Program-made: the position numbers and the translations under genes
In this document: positions 10,545 to 20,289 of the stretch, piece after piece
Layout: each line of letters begins with the position of its first letter
Numbering within the stretch: position 1 is the first letter of the stretch
Assembly (NCBI RefSeq): GCF_008868005.1
Contig: NZ_WAAO01000002.1
Location: 620,001 to 684,000, forward strand
Direction of reading: 5' to 3'
Source: Microbacterium algeriense
GTDB lineage: Bacteria > Actinomycetota > Actinomycetes > Actinomycetales > Microbacteriaceae
DNA length: 64,000 bases
The notes under the pieces: generated by a model
What the model was told of the DNA's origin: nothing
What the model saw: only the letters and a program-made list of their open reading frames with translations
Database searches by the model: none

Positions 10545-11417
10545 ATGGCGGAGAAGTCCTGGTCCCTCGGTCGCGCACTGCGCGGCATGTTCGTCAAGCC
10601 CACGATCGACGAGACGACGTGGGAAGACCTGGAGACCGCCCTGCTCACGGCCGACTTCGGGCCCGACATCAGCGAGCGCATCGTGGACGAGCTCCGTGCG
10701 AAGGTCGACCGGTACCGCACGACCGACCCGAAGGACCTCCAGCGCATGCTGCGGGAGACCCTCGAGGAGCACTTCGCCAAGTTCGACACGACGCTGAAGC
10801 TCACCGAGCGTCCGGCGGTCGTGCTCGTGGTCGGCGTCAACGGCGTCGGGAAGACGACGACGATCGGGAAGTTCACGAAGTTCCTCCGCGGCTATCAGCG
10901 CAGCGTGGTCGTCGGAGCAGCCGACACCTTCCGTGCCGCAGCAGTCGATCAGCTCGCCACCTGGGCGCAGCGCGGGGGAGCGGCGATCGTGCGCCCGCAG
11001 CAGGAGGGGCAGGACCCCGCCTCCGTCGCCTTCCAGACCGTCGAGTACGCCAAGCGCGAGGGCATCGAGATCGCGATCATCGACACCGCGGGACGCCTGC
11101 ACACCAAGGGCGGCCTGATGGATGAGCTCTCGAAGGTCCGGCGCGTCATCGAGAAGCAGGCGCCGATCAGCGAGGTGCTGCTGGTCCTCGACGCCACGAC
11201 GGGGCAGAACGGGGTGATGCAGGCGGAGGCCTTCCTGGAGCACGCGGGCGTCACCGGGCTCGTCCTGACCAAGCTCGACGGCTCGGCCAAGGCGGGCTTC
11301 GTGCTGGCCGTCCAGGAACGGACGGGGATCCCCGTGAAGCTGCTCGGTCGGGGTGAGGGGATCGATGACCTGACCGGTTTCACCCCCCACGTGTTCGTCC
11401 AGTCGTTGGTCGGCTGA
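10545..11417 (+). CDS. ftsY: Signal recognition particle receptor FtsY
   Basis: SRP-family GTPase, 290 residues: four-helix N domain, then the G domain with GVNGVGKT (97-104), ADTFRAAA, IDTAGR, TKLDGSAKAG and the closing GEGIDDL. It docks ribosome-SRP complexes at the membrane by pairing with Ffh, encoded about 3 kb downstream. It lacks the long acidic A domain of E. coli FtsY, so membrane contact must come from the short N-terminal helix. The start ATG follows GGGGGG. Confidence 0.96.
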   Translation: MAEKSWSLGRALRGMFVKPTIDETTWEDLETALLTADFGPDISERIVDELRAKVDRYRTTDPKDLQRMLRETLEEHFAKFDTTLKLTERPAVVLVVGVNGVGKTTTIGKFTKFLRGYQRSVVVGAADTFRAAAVDQLATWAQRGGAAIVRPQQEGQDPASVAFQTVEYAKREGIEIAIIDTAGRLHTKGGLMDELSKVRRVIEKQAPISEVLLVLDATTGQNGVMQAEAFLEHAGVTGLVLTKLDGSAKAGFVLAVQERTGIPVKLLGRGEGIDDLTGFTPHVFVQSLVG

Positions 11418-11460
11418 GACGGGACTACCGCCGTGAGCACGAGGCTGGTTTCATAGCGTT

Positions 11461-11961
11461 ATGGCGATCGAACACGACTACTTCGGACTCCTGTCTTCGG
11501 GGCCCGACGGCTCGATCTTCTGGTCGGAGACGGTGGAGCTCGGAGACCAGAACGTGACGGTCGACCTCACCGCGCCCGACCAGGACGATGTGTCGGTGGA
11601 CGCGCTCGACATCGCCGCCTCCCTCATCTCCGGGCTCGAGAGCGTCGACGCGACCGCGCGCCGCGGCATGCTCGCCGAGGTCGACGACCGCACCAGCGAA
11701 GTGACCGAGTACATCCTGCAGCAGCAGGAGATCTACGGCGACGATCTGCCGGACGTGCTGGTCGACGTCTCCGGCGATGCCGCGGTCGACATCATCCGGT
11801 CGCTGCGCCTCATGAGCATGACGATCCTCGCCGACGAGCACGGCGGCTCGGAGCCGTTCGCGGTGCTCGAGTACGCGCTCGACGACAGCTCGACGGACGA
11901 CGTCCTGCTCGTCAACCTCGGCTCCGACGGCAGCGTGCAGTCCGTCATGAGCGCCGACTGA
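11461..11961 (+). CDS. DUF2004-like protein
   Basis: Acidic 166-residue cytoplasmic protein starting MAIEHDYFGLLSS, with no signal peptide or membrane segment. The N-terminal part (Asp-Tyr-Phe-Gly, then alternating strands ending VDLTAPDQDDV) fits my memory of DUF2004; a profile search would be needed to confirm. Function unknown. It is separated from lipA by a convergent terminator. Confidence 0.7.
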   Translation: MAIEHDYFGLLSSGPDGSIFWSETVELGDQNVTVDLTAPDQDDVSVDALDIAASLISGLESVDATARRGMLAEVDDRTSEVTEYILQQQEIYGDDLPDVLVDVSGDAAVDIIRSLRLMSMTILADEHGGSEPFAVLEYALDDSSTDDVLLVNLGSDGSVQSVMSAD

Positions 11962-11964
11962 CCG

Positions 11965-11990
11965 GCCGCCCCCGTCGGAACAGGGGCGGC
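11965..11990. terminator. Hairpin terminator between convergent genes
   Basis: GCCGCCCC/GGGGCGGC stem with a 10-base loop between the DUF2004-like gene and lipA. Confidence 0.6.
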
Positions 11991-11995
11991 AGGCC

Positions 11996-12985
11996 TCAGA
12001 CGGCCTGCGCGAACCCGAGGTCCGCGCTGTCGGCGATGTGCGCCAGGTGCGCGGGGATCTCGCGGCCCTTGGACGCCATGGACTGCGCCCAGAGCCGACC
12101 CGCGCGGTACGAGGAGCGGACCAGCGGACCGGCGAGGACCCCGAGGAAGCCGATGCGCTCGGCCTCCTCCTTGAACTCGACGAACTCGGCGGGCTTCACC
12201 CAGCGCGAGACCGGATGATGCCGCGGCGTCGGCCGCAGGTACTGCGTGATGGTGATGATGTCGCACCCGGCGTCGTGGAGGTCCTGCAGCGCCTGGACGA
12301 CCTCCTCCGGCTCCTCGCCCATCCCCAGGATGAGGTTCGACTTGGTGATGAGTCCGGCGTCGCGCGCCTGCGTCAGCACGTTCAGGGAGCGCTCGTAGCG
12401 GAAGGCAGGGCGGATGCGCTTGAAGATGCGCGGCACGGTCTCGACGTTGTGCGCGAACACCTCGGGGCGGGCGTCGAAGATCTGCCCCAGGAAGGCCGGA
12501 TCGGCGTTGTGCTCGTTCGCGAGCAGCTCCACCCCGGTGTTCGGGTTGAGCTCGTGGATCTTCCGCACCGTCTCCGCGTTGAGCCAGGCTCCGGTGTCGG
12601 GGAGGTCGTCACGGGCGACGCTCGTCACGGTCGCGTAGCGCAGGTTCATGCGCAGGACGCTCTCGGCGACGCGGCGCGGCTCGTCGGTGTCGTAGTCGGC
12701 CGGCTTGCCCGTGTCGATCTGGCAGAAGTCGCACCGCCGCGTGCACTGCGAGCCGCCGATGAGGAAGGTCGCCTCTCGGTCCTCCCAGCATTCGTAGATG
12801 TTGGGGCAGCCGGCTTCCTGGCACACCGTGTGCAGGTCCTCGCTCTTGACGAGCGAATGCAGCGCCGTGTACTCCGGTCCCATCTTCGCCTTCGTCTTGA
12901 TCCACTCCGGCTTGCGCTCGATGGGCGTCTCGGCGTTGCGGATCTCCAGGCGGAGCAGCTTGCGGCCCTCGGGTGCGGCGGTCAT
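11996..12985 (-). CDS. lipA: Lipoyl synthase LipA
   Basis: Radical SAM enzyme that inserts two sulfurs into octanoyl groups carried on lipoyl domains. 329 residues. The auxiliary [4Fe-4S] cluster ligands are Cys55, Cys60 and Cys66 ([12 protein letters not shown]), and the radical SAM cluster ligands are Cys81, Cys85 and Cys88 (CTRRCDFC). It also has the conserved C-terminal RSSYRAG. Its start overlaps the lipB stop by ATGA, so LipB (octanoyl transfer) and LipA (sulfur insertion) are translationally coupled. Confidence 0.97.
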   Translation of the reverse strand: MTAAPEGRKLLRLEIRNAETPIERKPEWIKTKAKMGPEYTALHSLVKSEDLHTVCQEAGCPNIYECWEDREATFLIGGSQCTRRCDFCQIDTGKPADYDTDEPRRVAESVLRMNLRYATVTSVARDDLPDTGAWLNAETVRKIHELNPNTGVELLANEHNADPAFLGQIFDARPEVFAHNVETVPRIFKRIRPAFRYERSLNVLTQARDAGLITKSNLILGMGEEPEEVVQALQDLHDAGCDIITITQYLRPTPRHHPVSRWVKPAEFVEFKEEAERIGFLGVLAGPLVRSSYRAGRLWAQSMASKGREIPAHLAHIADSADLGFAQAV

Positions 12986-13635
12986 GCGGGAACTCCTGCG
13001 GTCTCTGCGGTGGCGTATTCGGTGAGGAAGGCGGTTCGCACCGCATCGACGATGTCGAGCGGCGTCGTGCTGATCCCGCTGACCTCGCTCACGGTCGTGA
13101 CCCCGGCGTCCGTGATCCCGCAGGGGATGATGCCCCGGAACCCGGCGAGCGAGTTGTCGCAGTTGATCGCGAAACCGTGCATCGTCACCCCCTGTTGGAC
13201 GCGCACGCCGATCGCGGCGACCTTGTCCTCGGAGAGCGGTCTACGCACCCAGACCCCGCTTCGACCCTCCACCTGATAGCCGTCCACGCCGAACGGGCGG
13301 AGCACGTCGATGAGGATCCGCTCCATCCGGCGCACGTGGGCGACCACGTCGATGGGCTCGTGCAGCCGCACGATGGGGTATCCGACGAGCTGTCCCGGCC
13401 CGTGCCAGGTGATCTTGCCTCCTCGGTCCACATCGATGACGGGGGTGCCGTCGCGAGGGCGCTCGTGCGGCTCGGTCCGTTTGCCGGCGGTGTAGACCGC
13501 TTCGTGCTCGAGCAGGATGAGCGTGTCGGGACGTGTGCCGGCGACGACGTCGGCGTGGACGCGTCGCTGGAGCTCCCACCCTTCGATGTAGGGGACGGCG
13601 TCGGCGGCGAATCCGGGAGTGAGGATGTCCATCAT
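12982..13635 (-). CDS. lipB: Octanoyltransferase LipB
   Basis: 217 residues. Transfers octanoyl from acyl carrier protein to lipoyl domains. The family pattern [18 protein letters not shown], the later [15 protein letters not shown] and the acyl-enzyme Cys region [16 protein letters not shown] are all present. It is first in a lipB-lipA operon read leftward, with the ATG at 13635 close to the divergent TetR gene. Confidence 0.96.
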   Translation of the reverse strand: MMDILTPGFAADAVPYIEGWELQRRVHADVVAGTRPDTLILLEHEAVYTAGKRTEPHERPRDGTPVIDVDRGGKITWHGPGQLVGYPIVRLHEPIDVVAHVRRMERILIDVLRPFGVDGYQVEGRSGVWVRRPLSEDKVAAIGVRVQQGVTMHGFAINCDNSLAGFRGIIPCGITDAGVTTVSEVSGISTTPLDIVDAVRTAFLTEYATAETAGVPA

Positions 13636-13728
13636 GTCCAGTCGGGGTCGGTGGTAGTTGGATCGCGTCTAACAATACGCCTTCGCAGAGCGGGGTGCGC
13701 CGACGCGCCGGACCGGTACCGTGGGGGG

Positions 13729-14316
13729 ATGACCTCGACCGGCCGAGCAGGACGCCCCAGGGCCTCCTCCCGCGAGACGCTCGCCGAAGCAGCGTGCGAG
13801 CTCTTCCTCGAGCGCGGCTACGATGCGACGTCCGTCGCCGACATCACCCAGCGCGCCGGCGTGAGCAGATCGAGCTTCTTCAACTACTTCGCGTCCAAGA
13901 GCGATGTGCTCTGGTCGGGAGTGGACGAGCGGATCGAGGACGCGGTCCGCTCGCTCACCACGTTGGGCAGAGGGGCGTCGGGGGAGCAGGTGCGCGGCAT
14001 CCTGCTCGGCATCGTGCGCGATTTCGCGCCGGATCCTCTCGCCCTGGCTCTGCGCAACGCCGCGGTGATGCGGCTGCAGGACGAACTGGTGCGCGACACG
14101 GGACTGCGGCTCGCGCGACTCGCGGCTGCCGTGGCGGAGGCCGCACGTCTGTCCGGTATCGACGTGCTCCGAGCCGACGTCCTCGGCGCGGCGTTCGCTG
14201 CGGCCGTGCTGTCGTCGCTGCGGGTCTGGGCGGAGCAGGGCGCAGGGCGCGGGACGCCAGAGGCGGTGCTTCAGGAGGCGTTGTCCTCGATCCACGAACT
14301 GCCCTGGACGCGATGA
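13729..14316 (+). CDS. TetR family transcriptional regulator
   Basis: 195 residues from ATG 13729 (preceded by GGGGGG). N-terminal HTH with the TetR signature: ETLAEAACELFLERGYDA, then VADITQRAGVSRSSFFNYFASK at about residues 15-60. The Ala/Leu-rich C-terminal ligand domain is unassignable. It sits between lipB (divergent) and ffh. Its target is not evident. Confidence 0.88.
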   Translation: MTSTGRAGRPRASSRETLAEAACELFLERGYDATSVADITQRAGVSRSSFFNYFASKSDVLWSGVDERIEDAVRSLTTLGRGASGEQVRGILLGIVRDFAPDPLALALRNAAVMRLQDELVRDTGLRLARLAAAVAEAARLSGIDVLRADVLGAAFAAAVLSSLRVWAEQGAGRGTPEAVLQEALSSIHELPWTR

Positions 14317-14353
14317 GCTCCGCACCGGGCTGAGCATGGAGGCTCCGCTCGCG

Positions 14354-14359
14354 TAGAAT
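14354..14359 (+). promoter_or_regulatory. Probable -10 box of ffh
   Basis: TAGAAT placed 10 bases before the ffh ATG, implying a very short or absent leader. The -35 region (TGAGCA, 17 bases upstream) is weak. Confidence 0.4.
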
Positions 14360-14369
14360 CGACAGCACC

Positions 14370-15929
14370 ATGGCTACCTTTGGCACGCTCTCCGATCGGC
14401 TCACCGAGACCTTCCGCAACCTTCGCACGAAGGGAAAGCTCACCGCGGCCGACGTCGACGGCACCGTGCGCGAGATCCGACGCGCGCTGCTCGACGCCGA
14501 CGTCGCCCTCGTCGTCGTGAAGGAGTTCACGGCGAAGGTGCGCGAGCGGGCGCTCGGGGACGAGGTGAACAAGGCCCTCAACCCGGCCCAGCAGGTCGTC
14601 CAGATCGTCAACGAGGAGCTCGTGCAGATCCTCGGCGGGGAGCAGCGCCGCCTGCAGTTCGCCAAGACCGCGCCGACCGTGATCATGCTGGCCGGCCTGC
14701 AGGGCTCGGGGAAGACGACCTTCGCGGGCAAGCTCGCGAAGCAGCTCGAGGGCGAGGGGCACACGCCCCTGCTCGTCGCCGCCGACCTCCAGCGTCCGAA
14801 CGCCGTCAACCAGCTGCAGGTCGTCGCCGAGCAGGCGGGCGCCTCGGTGTACGCCCCCGAACCGGGCAACGGCGTCGGCGACCCGGTCAAGGTCTCCCGC
14901 GACGGCGTCGAGTACGCGCGCCGCCAGCAGCACGACGTCGTCATCATCGACACCGCCGGCCGCCTCGGCGTCGACGCCGAGCTGATGAAGCAGGCCGCAG
15001 ACATCCGCAAGGCGGTCGACCCCGACGAAGTGCTGTTCGTCATCGACGCGATGATCGGACAGGACGCCGTGAACACGGCGAAGGCGTTCCAGGAGGGCGT
15101 CGACTTCACCGGAGTCGTGCTCTCCAAGCTCGACGGAGACGCCCGTGGTGGTGCGGCGCTGTCCGTGGCATCCGTGACCGGTCGCCCGATCATCTTCGCC
15201 TCGACGGGCGAGCGCCTCGAGGACCTCGAGCCGTTCCACCCCGACCGCATGGCGAGCCGCATCCTCGACCTCGGTGACATCCTGACCCTCATCGAGCAGG
15301 CCCAGCAGGCCTTCGATGAGGAAGAGGCGATGAAGGTCGCGGAGAAGCTCGCGAACGAGGCCTTCACCCTCGAGGACTTCCTCGAGCAGCTTCAGCAGAT
15401 GAAGAAGATGGGCTCGATGAAGAAGATGCTGGGGATGCTCCCCGGCATGGGGCAGATGAAGCAGCAGCTCGAGGACTTCGACGAGCGCGAGATCGACCGC
15501 ACCGAGGCCATCATCCGCTCGATGACCCCGGGCGAGCGCCGGAACCCGAAGGTTCTCAACGGCTCGCGCCGACTGCGCATCGCGCGCGGTTCCGGCATGA
15601 CCGTCACCGATGTGAATCAGCTCGTGCAGCGGTTCGAGCAGGCGGCGAAGATGATGAAGACCGTCGCTCGCGGCGGGACGCCGAACATCCCGGGAATGGG
15701 ACCCGTTCCGGGGATGGGACGCCCCGGTGCCTCGTCGAAGCGCGGCAAGAAGGGCAAGTCCTCCGGTCGTTCGCGTTCCGGGAACCCGGCCAAGCGCGCG
15801 GCCGAGAACGCCGGCATCGCGGCGTCCACCACGCCGACGGGGTCCGGTTTCGGGCTCGGCGGCGGCGCTGCGCAGCCCCCGAGCGAGGCGGACCTCGCCG
15901 AGATCCAGAAGCTCTTCGGCAAGAGCTGA
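14370..15929 (+). CDS. ffh: Signal recognition particle protein Ffh
   Basis: SRP54 GTPase of 519 residues. N domain about 1-95, then G domain with GLQGSGKT (109-116), AADLQRPNA, IDTAGRLG, SKLDGDARGG and PFHPDRMASRILDLGD. The Met-rich M domain includes KKMLGMLPGMGQMK and the RNA-binding IARGSGMTVTDVNQL helix region. It binds 4.5S RNA and signal peptides. The C-terminus has an added Gly/Ser/Lys-rich tail, longer than in E. coli. Its partner FtsY is encoded about 3 kb upstream. Confidence 0.97.
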   Translation: MATFGTLSDRLTETFRNLRTKGKLTAADVDGTVREIRRALLDADVALVVVKEFTAKVRERALGDEVNKALNPAQQVVQIVNEELVQILGGEQRRLQFAKTAPTVIMLAGLQGSGKTTFAGKLAKQLEGEGHTPLLVAADLQRPNAVNQLQVVAEQAGASVYAPEPGNGVGDPVKVSRDGVEYARRQQHDVVIIDTAGRLGVDAELMKQAADIRKAVDPDEVLFVIDAMIGQDAVNTAKAFQEGVDFTGVVLSKLDGDARGGAALSVASVTGRPIIFASTGERLEDLEPFHPDRMASRILDLGDILTLIEQAQQAFDEEEAMKVAEKLANEAFTLEDFLEQLQQMKKMGSMKKMLGMLPGMGQMKQQLEDFDEREIDRTEAIIRSMTPGERRNPKVLNGSRRLRIARGSGMTVTDVNQLVQRFEQAAKMMKTVARGGTPNIPGMGPVPGMGRPGASSKRGKKGKSSGRSRSGNPAKRAAENAGIAASTTPTGSGFGLGGGAAQPPSEADLAEIQKLFGKS

Positions 15930-15946
15930 CCCGCTCGCGCCGGCGA

Positions 15947-16858
15947 TCAGCGGGCGGGCACCGGAGCCGCCGACGGCTCGATCAGGGCGGCGGCTGAGTT
16001 CCGGCGCGGCCACGAGGCGAGCTGACCGCCGAGGAGCGCGACCAGGGTGAGGGCGATGCCCGCCGCCTGGAGGGCGGAGAAGCGCTCTCCGGCGACGAGC
16101 ACCCCGAGCACCGTGGCGACGACGGGGGAGAGCAGCGCCAGCAGCCCGGGGGCGACCACCGGCAGCCGCTGGATCCCGCGGAACCAGAGCGTGTAGGCGA
16201 CGAGGCCACCGGCGGTCGCGAGCCAGAGGTAGCCGAGGGCGGCCTCCGCGTCGATGACGGGCGGAAGCCCTTCCACGGCGAGAGTGAGCGGGAGCAGGAG
16301 CAGACCGCCTGCGCTGAGCTGCCATCCCGCGTAGGCCACGGGCCCGACGCCCGCCGGCCGCCCCCAGCGCTTGGTGAGGATCATGCCGATGCCGGTGGCG
16401 GTGACTCCACCGAGCGCAGCCAGCACGCCCCAGAGGTCGAGCGCGGCCGCGGGTCCGAGCACGACGAGAGCGACGCCGCCGGCGCCGACGACTGCGGCCG
16501 CGGCGGTGAGCGGGCGGATGCGCTCACCCAGCACCAGGGCACCGAGGACGAGCACGATGAGCGGCTGCGCTCCGGCGACCGCGGCGGCGACGCCACCGGG
16601 GAGACGCTCGGCGGCGAGGAACAGCAGCGGGAAGAACGCGCCGATGTTCAGGCCGCCGAGGACGAACGCTTTGGCCCACCAGGATCCGTGCGGCAGCCGC
16701 CGTGCGAAGAGGAGCGCGAGGAGCCCCGCCGGAAGGGACCGGAGCAGGCCTGCGAGCAGCGGGTGCCCGGCCGGAAGCAGCTCGCTCGTCACGAGGTAGG
16801 TCGTGCCCCACGCCATCGGGGCGAGCGCGGTGGTCAGGGTCAGGCCGATGCGGTTCAT
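15947..16858 (-). CDS. EamA/DMT family transporter
   Basis: 303-residue membrane protein with about ten hydrophobic helices in two EamA repeats. The repeats share the ATGIGMILTKRWG and GLVAYTLWFRGIQ-type ends that pair with the first-half NIGAFFPLLFLAAERLPGGVA segment. Start MNRIGLTLTT at 16858. Such proteins export amino acids or metabolites. It is divergent from a LysR regulator, the usual arrangement of a regulated exporter, with an operator-like repeat between them. Confidence 0.88.
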   Translation of the reverse strand: MNRIGLTLTTALAPMAWGTTYLVTSELLPAGHPLLAGLLRSLPAGLLALLFARRLPHGSWWAKAFVLGGLNIGAFFPLLFLAAERLPGGVAAAVAGAQPLIVLVLGALVLGERIRPLTAAAAVVGAGGVALVVLGPAAALDLWGVLAALGGVTATGIGMILTKRWGRPAGVGPVAYAGWQLSAGGLLLLPLTLAVEGLPPVIDAEAALGYLWLATAGGLVAYTLWFRGIQRLPVVAPGLLALLSPVVATVLGVLVAGERFSALQAAGIALTLVALLGGQLASWPRRNSAAALIEPSAAPVPAR

Positions 16859-16897
16859 GCTCCCAGCGTGCGCTTCGGTTGCACATGAGTCCAACGC

Positions 16898-16930
16898 ATG
16901 GTTGTCACGACATCGATGACGAGCAATCAT
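16898..16930. promoter_or_regulatory. Operator-like inverted repeat between EamA and LysR genes
   Basis: Outer half-sites ATGGTTG (16898-16904) and CAATCAT (16924-16930) flank a central CATCGATG palindrome, directly in the 78-base divergent intergenic region. Position and structure suit a LysR-type binding site; the binding protein is inferred from adjacency. Confidence 0.5.
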
Positions 16931-16936
16931 AGCTAC

Positions 16937-17878
16937 ATGGATCTGCAGCAGCTCCGGTACGTGGTCGCGGTCGCCGACGCCGCCTCCTTCACGCGCGGCG
17001 CCGCTCGCTGCCATGTCACGCAGTCTGCGCTCAGTCATCGGGTCGGAGCCCTCGAACGGGAGCTCGGCGTACGGCTCTTCGCCCGCACGAGCCGCAGCGT
17101 CCGGCTGACCGAGGCCGGGGAAGCCTTCCTCCGGTCGGCGCGTGTGGCCGTGCGAGCGGCGGATCAGGCGCGCGAGGATGCCGCCGCCGCGGGTGGCGAG
17201 GTCGTGGGCACGCTGCGGCTGGGAGTCATCCCCACCGTCACGGTGCTCGACGTGCCGCGTCTGCTGCTGTCGTATCGGGCAGCGCATCCCGAGGCGAGGG
17301 TGGAGTTGCGCGAGGGCAACAGCGATGCGCTCGTGACAGCGGTCCGAGACGGTGACCTCGATGTGGCGCTGCTCGGACTCAGGGACGGGCTGGTGCCCCA
17401 GGGAGTCGCCTCGCGCCCGCTGAGCCGCGAGCGGCTGGTCGCCGTGCTGCCACCCGATCATGCGCTCGCCGGCACTCCCACCGTGGTTGTGCACGACCTC
17501 GCGGACGCCGTCTTCGCCGACTTCCCCGCAGGGACGTCCGGGCGTGCACAGAGCGATGCCGCTTTCGCTGCGGCGGGGGTGAGCCGTGACGTGGCCTTCG
17601 AGTCCGACACCGCGGCGGGGCTGCTCGGCTTGGTCGCCGCGGGGCTCGCCGTCACGCTCCTCGCGCCCGGTGTGGTCAGCGCCGCAGGACACGCCGTCGC
17701 CACCGCGGAGGTGCGTGACGGTCCCGTGCGCGTGGAGCACGTGGCCTGGGACGCTGTGGCACCCCGCAGCGCGGCGCGGGCATTCCTCCGGATCGTGGCG
17801 GCGGCCCGGCCCCGTCAGACCGCATCCGACGGTGGACGAGAGACGGGCCCGGGGGAGTTCCCCGAGCCCGTCTCGTGA
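16937..17878 (+). CDS. LysR family transcriptional regulator
   Basis: 313 residues from ATG 16937. N-terminal winged HTH MDLQQLRYVVAVADAASFTRGAA then HVTQSALSHRVGALERELGVRLF is classic LysR; the C-terminal part is a periplasmic-binding-like effector domain starting TLRLGVIPTV. Divergent from the EamA transporter, which it probably controls. An in-frame GTG/ATG extension upstream would overlap the operator and is not preferred. Confidence 0.92.
   Translation: MDLQQLRYVVAVADAASFTRGAARCHVTQSALSHRVGALERELGVRLFARTSRSVRLTEAGEAFLRSARVAVRAADQAREDAAAAGGEVVGTLRLGVIPTVTVLDVPRLLLSYRAAHPEARVELREGNSDALVTAVRDGDLDVALLGLRDGLVPQGVASRPLSRERLVAVLPPDHALAGTPTVVVHDLADAVFADFPAGTSGRAQSDAAFAAAGVSRDVAFESDTAAGLLGLVAAGLAVTLLAPGVVSAAGHAVATAEVRDGPVRVEHVAWDAVAPRSAARAFLRIVAAARPRQTASDGGRETGPGEFPEPVS
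17840..17874. terminator. Bidirectional terminator overlapping the end of the LysR gene
   Basis: Long interrupted stem: GAGACGGGC pairs with GCCCGTCTC, and inside it CGGGG pairs with CCCCG. It lies at the convergence of the LysR and glpK genes. Confidence 0.6.
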
Positions 17879-17888
17879 CCGCGTCAAA

Positions 17889-19403
17889 TCACTTCACGTC
17901 GTCGTCGACCCAGTCCATCGACTTCGTGACGGCCTTGCGCCACAGCCGCAGCTGGCGGTCGCGCTCGGCGTCGTCCATGGACGGCTCCCAGCGCTTGTCC
18001 TCCTGCCAGTTCGCGGACAGGTCGTCGAGCCCGTTCCAGAACCCGACCGCGAGGCCTGCCGCATATGCCGCGCCGAGAGCGGTGGTCTCCGCGACGACCG
18101 GCCGCACGACCGGGACGCCGAGCACATCCGCCTGGAACTGCATCAGCGCGTCGTTGGCCACCATTCCGCCGTCGACCTTGAGCTCCGTGAGGTCCACACC
18201 CGCATCGGCGTTGACCGCATCCAGCACGTCGCGGGTCTGGAAGGCCACGGCTTCCAAGGCGGCGCGCGCGATGTGGTTCTTGTTCGCGTAGCGGGTGAGG
18301 CCGACGATCGCGCCGCGGGCGTCCGAACGCCAGTACGGCGCGAAGAGGCCGGAGAACGCCGGGACGATGTACACGCCGCCGTTGTCCTCGACCTGCTCTG
18401 CCAGCTTCTCGACCTCGGGTGCCGAGGAGATGATGCCGAGCTGATCGCGAAGCCACTGGATCAGCGATCCGGTGACGGCGATCGATCCCTCCAGCGCGTA
18501 GTGGGTCGGCTGGTCGCCCAGCTTGTATCCGACGGTCGTCAGCAGCCCGTTCTTCGAGTGGACGACCTCTTCGCCCGTGTTGAAGATGAGGAAGCAGCCG
18601 GTGCCGTAGGTGTTCTTGCTCTCGCCCTTCTGGAAGGCGGCCTGACCGAACGTCGCGGCCTGCTGGTCGCCGAGGATGCCGGCGATCGGGGTCTCGCGCA
18701 GCAGCGAAGAGCTCTCGGCCGTGCCGTACACCTCGGAGGAGGAGCGGATCTCCGGCATCATCGAGCGCGGCACACCGAACGCCTCGAGGATGTCGTCGCG
18801 CCACTCGAGCGTCTCGAGGTCCATGAACATCGTGCGCGAGGCGTTGGTCACGTCGGTGACGTGCACACCGCCGTCGACGCCGCCGGTGAGGTTCCACAGG
18901 ACCCAGCTGTCGGTCGTGCCGAAGATGAGATCCCCGGCCTCGGCCTTCTCGCGGGCTCCGTCGACGTTCTCCAGGATCCAGGCGATCTTGGTGCCGGAGA
19001 AGTAGGTCGCCAGGGGAAGTCCGACGATGGGCTTGAACCGCTCCACGCCGCCGTCCGCTGCCAGACGATCGACGATCGCCTGCGTGCGCGTGTCCTGCCA
19101 CACGATGGCGTTGTAGACCGGCTTGCCGGTCTTCCTGTCCCAGACGACGGCGGTCTCGCGCTGGTTCGTGATCCCGACGGCGGCGATGTCGTGCCGGGTG
19201 AGGTCGGCGCGTCCGAGGGCGAGGCCGATGACCTCCTGGACGTTGCGCCAGATCTCGGCCGCGTCGTGCTCCACCCAGCCGGCCTTGGGAAGGATCTGCT
19301 CGTGCTCCTTCTGTCCGGTCGCGACGATGCTGCCCTTCTTGTCGAAGATGATCGCGCGGCTCGACGTCGTTCCCTGGTCGATCGCGATGATGTAGTCAGC
19401 CAC
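17889..19403 (-). CDS. glpK: Glycerol kinase GlpK
   Basis: FGGY-family kinase, 504 residues. Phosphorylates glycerol to sn-glycerol-3-phosphate with ATP. N-terminal [15 protein letters not shown] phosphate-binding motif, GVTNQRET-like [22 protein letters not shown], and the C-terminal [19 protein letters not shown] segment are all conserved. The start is a GTG at 19403 preceded by AAAGGAGA. It lies 39 bases downstream of glpF on the same strand, so uptake and phosphorylation of glycerol are coupled. Confidence 0.97.
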   Translation of the reverse strand: MADYIIAIDQGTTSSRAIIFDKKGSIVATGQKEHEQILPKAGWVEHDAAEIWRNVQEVIGLALGRADLTRHDIAAVGITNQRETAVVWDRKTGKPVYNAIVWQDTRTQAIVDRLAADGGVERFKPIVGLPLATYFSGTKIAWILENVDGAREKAEAGDLIFGTTDSWVLWNLTGGVDGGVHVTDVTNASRTMFMDLETLEWRDDILEAFGVPRSMMPEIRSSSEVYGTAESSSLLRETPIAGILGDQQAATFGQAAFQKGESKNTYGTGCFLIFNTGEEVVHSKNGLLTTVGYKLGDQPTHYALEGSIAVTGSLIQWLRDQLGIISSAPEVEKLAEQVEDNGGVYIVPAFSGLFAPYWRSDARGAIVGLTRYANKNHIARAALEAVAFQTRDVLDAVNADAGVDLTELKVDGGMVANDALMQFQADVLGVPVVRPVVAETTALGAAYAAGLAVGFWNGLDDLSANWQEDKRWEPSMDDAERDRQLRLWRKAVTKSMDWVDDDVK

Positions 19404-19442
19404 TTGTGCTCTCCTTTGAATTCAGTGCGGGTGGGTCGCGCG

Positions 19443-20198
19443 TCAGCCGGCGAGGCCGAGGAGCGCGGGTGCGGCGAGGGCGGCGATCACACCACCGATG
19501 AGCGGTCCGACGACCGGGACCCACGAGTACGACCAGTCGCTGGCGCCCTTGCCCTTGATGGGCAGGATGGCGTGCGCGATACGCGGACCGAGGTCACGGG
19601 CCGGGTTGATGGCGTAGCCGGTCGGGCCACCGAGCGAGGCGCCGATGGCGACGACGAGCAGGGCGACGGGAAGCGCCGTGAGCGGGCCGAGGCCTCCGGG
19701 GACGCCGACCTCGATGTCGCCGTAGTCGGCGAACGCGAAGATGACGAACACGAGCACGAAGGTGCCGATGATCTCGGTGACGAGGTTCCACCCGTAGGAG
19801 CGGATGGCGGGACCGGTCGAGAAGACGCCGAGCTTGTTGGCGGCCTCCGGCTCCTCATCGAAGTGCTGCTTGTACGCGAGCCACACCACGATCGCACCGA
19901 GGATCGCGCCGACGAGCTCTGCGGCCGTCGCGGTGAGGAACATCGCGAAGCTGATCTTGCCGGCGACGAGGAGGCCGATGCCGACGGCGGGGTTCAGGAT
20001 CGCGCCCGAGTACGCCGAGACGAGCACACCGGCGAAGACCGCGAGGCCCCATCCCCAGTTGACCATCAGGAAGCCGCCGCCGAAGCCCTTGTTCTTCGCC
20101 AGGGCGACGTTCGCGACGACACCGCATCCGAGCAGCACCAGCATCGCTGTGCCGACGAGCTCGGAGAGGAAGTAAAGACCGAGATTGACGTCAGTCAT
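19443..20198 (-). CDS. glpF: Aquaglyceroporin GlpF
   Basis: MIP-family channel, 251 residues, with six predicted membrane helices and two half-helices carrying NPA motifs: ILNPAVGIG and the second AINPARDLGPR. The Asp after the second NPAR (D-L-G-P-R) and small pore residues point to glycerol rather than strict water selectivity. It is expressed ahead of glpK. A strong hairpin separates it from glpD upstream, so it may have separate or attenuated transcription. Confidence 0.95.
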   Translation of the reverse strand: MTDVNLGLYFLSELVGTAMLVLLGCGVVANVALAKNKGFGGGFLMVNWGWGLAVFAGVLVSAYSGAILNPAVGIGLLVAGKISFAMFLTATAAELVGAILGAIVVWLAYKQHFDEEPEAANKLGVFSTGPAIRSYGWNLVTEIIGTFVLVFVIFAFADYGDIEVGVPGGLGPLTALPVALLVVAIGASLGGPTGYAINPARDLGPRIAHAILPIKGKGASDWSYSWVPVVGPLIGGVIAALAAPALLGLAG

Positions 20199-20219
20199 GT
20201 CTTCATTGACCTTTCTTGT

Positions 20220-20245
20220 GTGTCAGGGCCCCTCTGCCCTGACAC
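20220..20245. terminator. Hairpin between glpD and glpF
   Basis: Perfect 10-bp stem GTGTCAGGGC/GCCCTGACAC with a 6-base loop. It sits after glpD and about 20 bases before the glpF start; no T-run follows on the minus strand. It could terminate or attenuate glpD transcripts before glpFK, or be an mRNA processing site. Confidence 0.5.
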
Positions 20246-20289
20246 GTTCTGGGAGATACGCCGCGAGGAGGGCGGCGGTCGGAGGTCCG

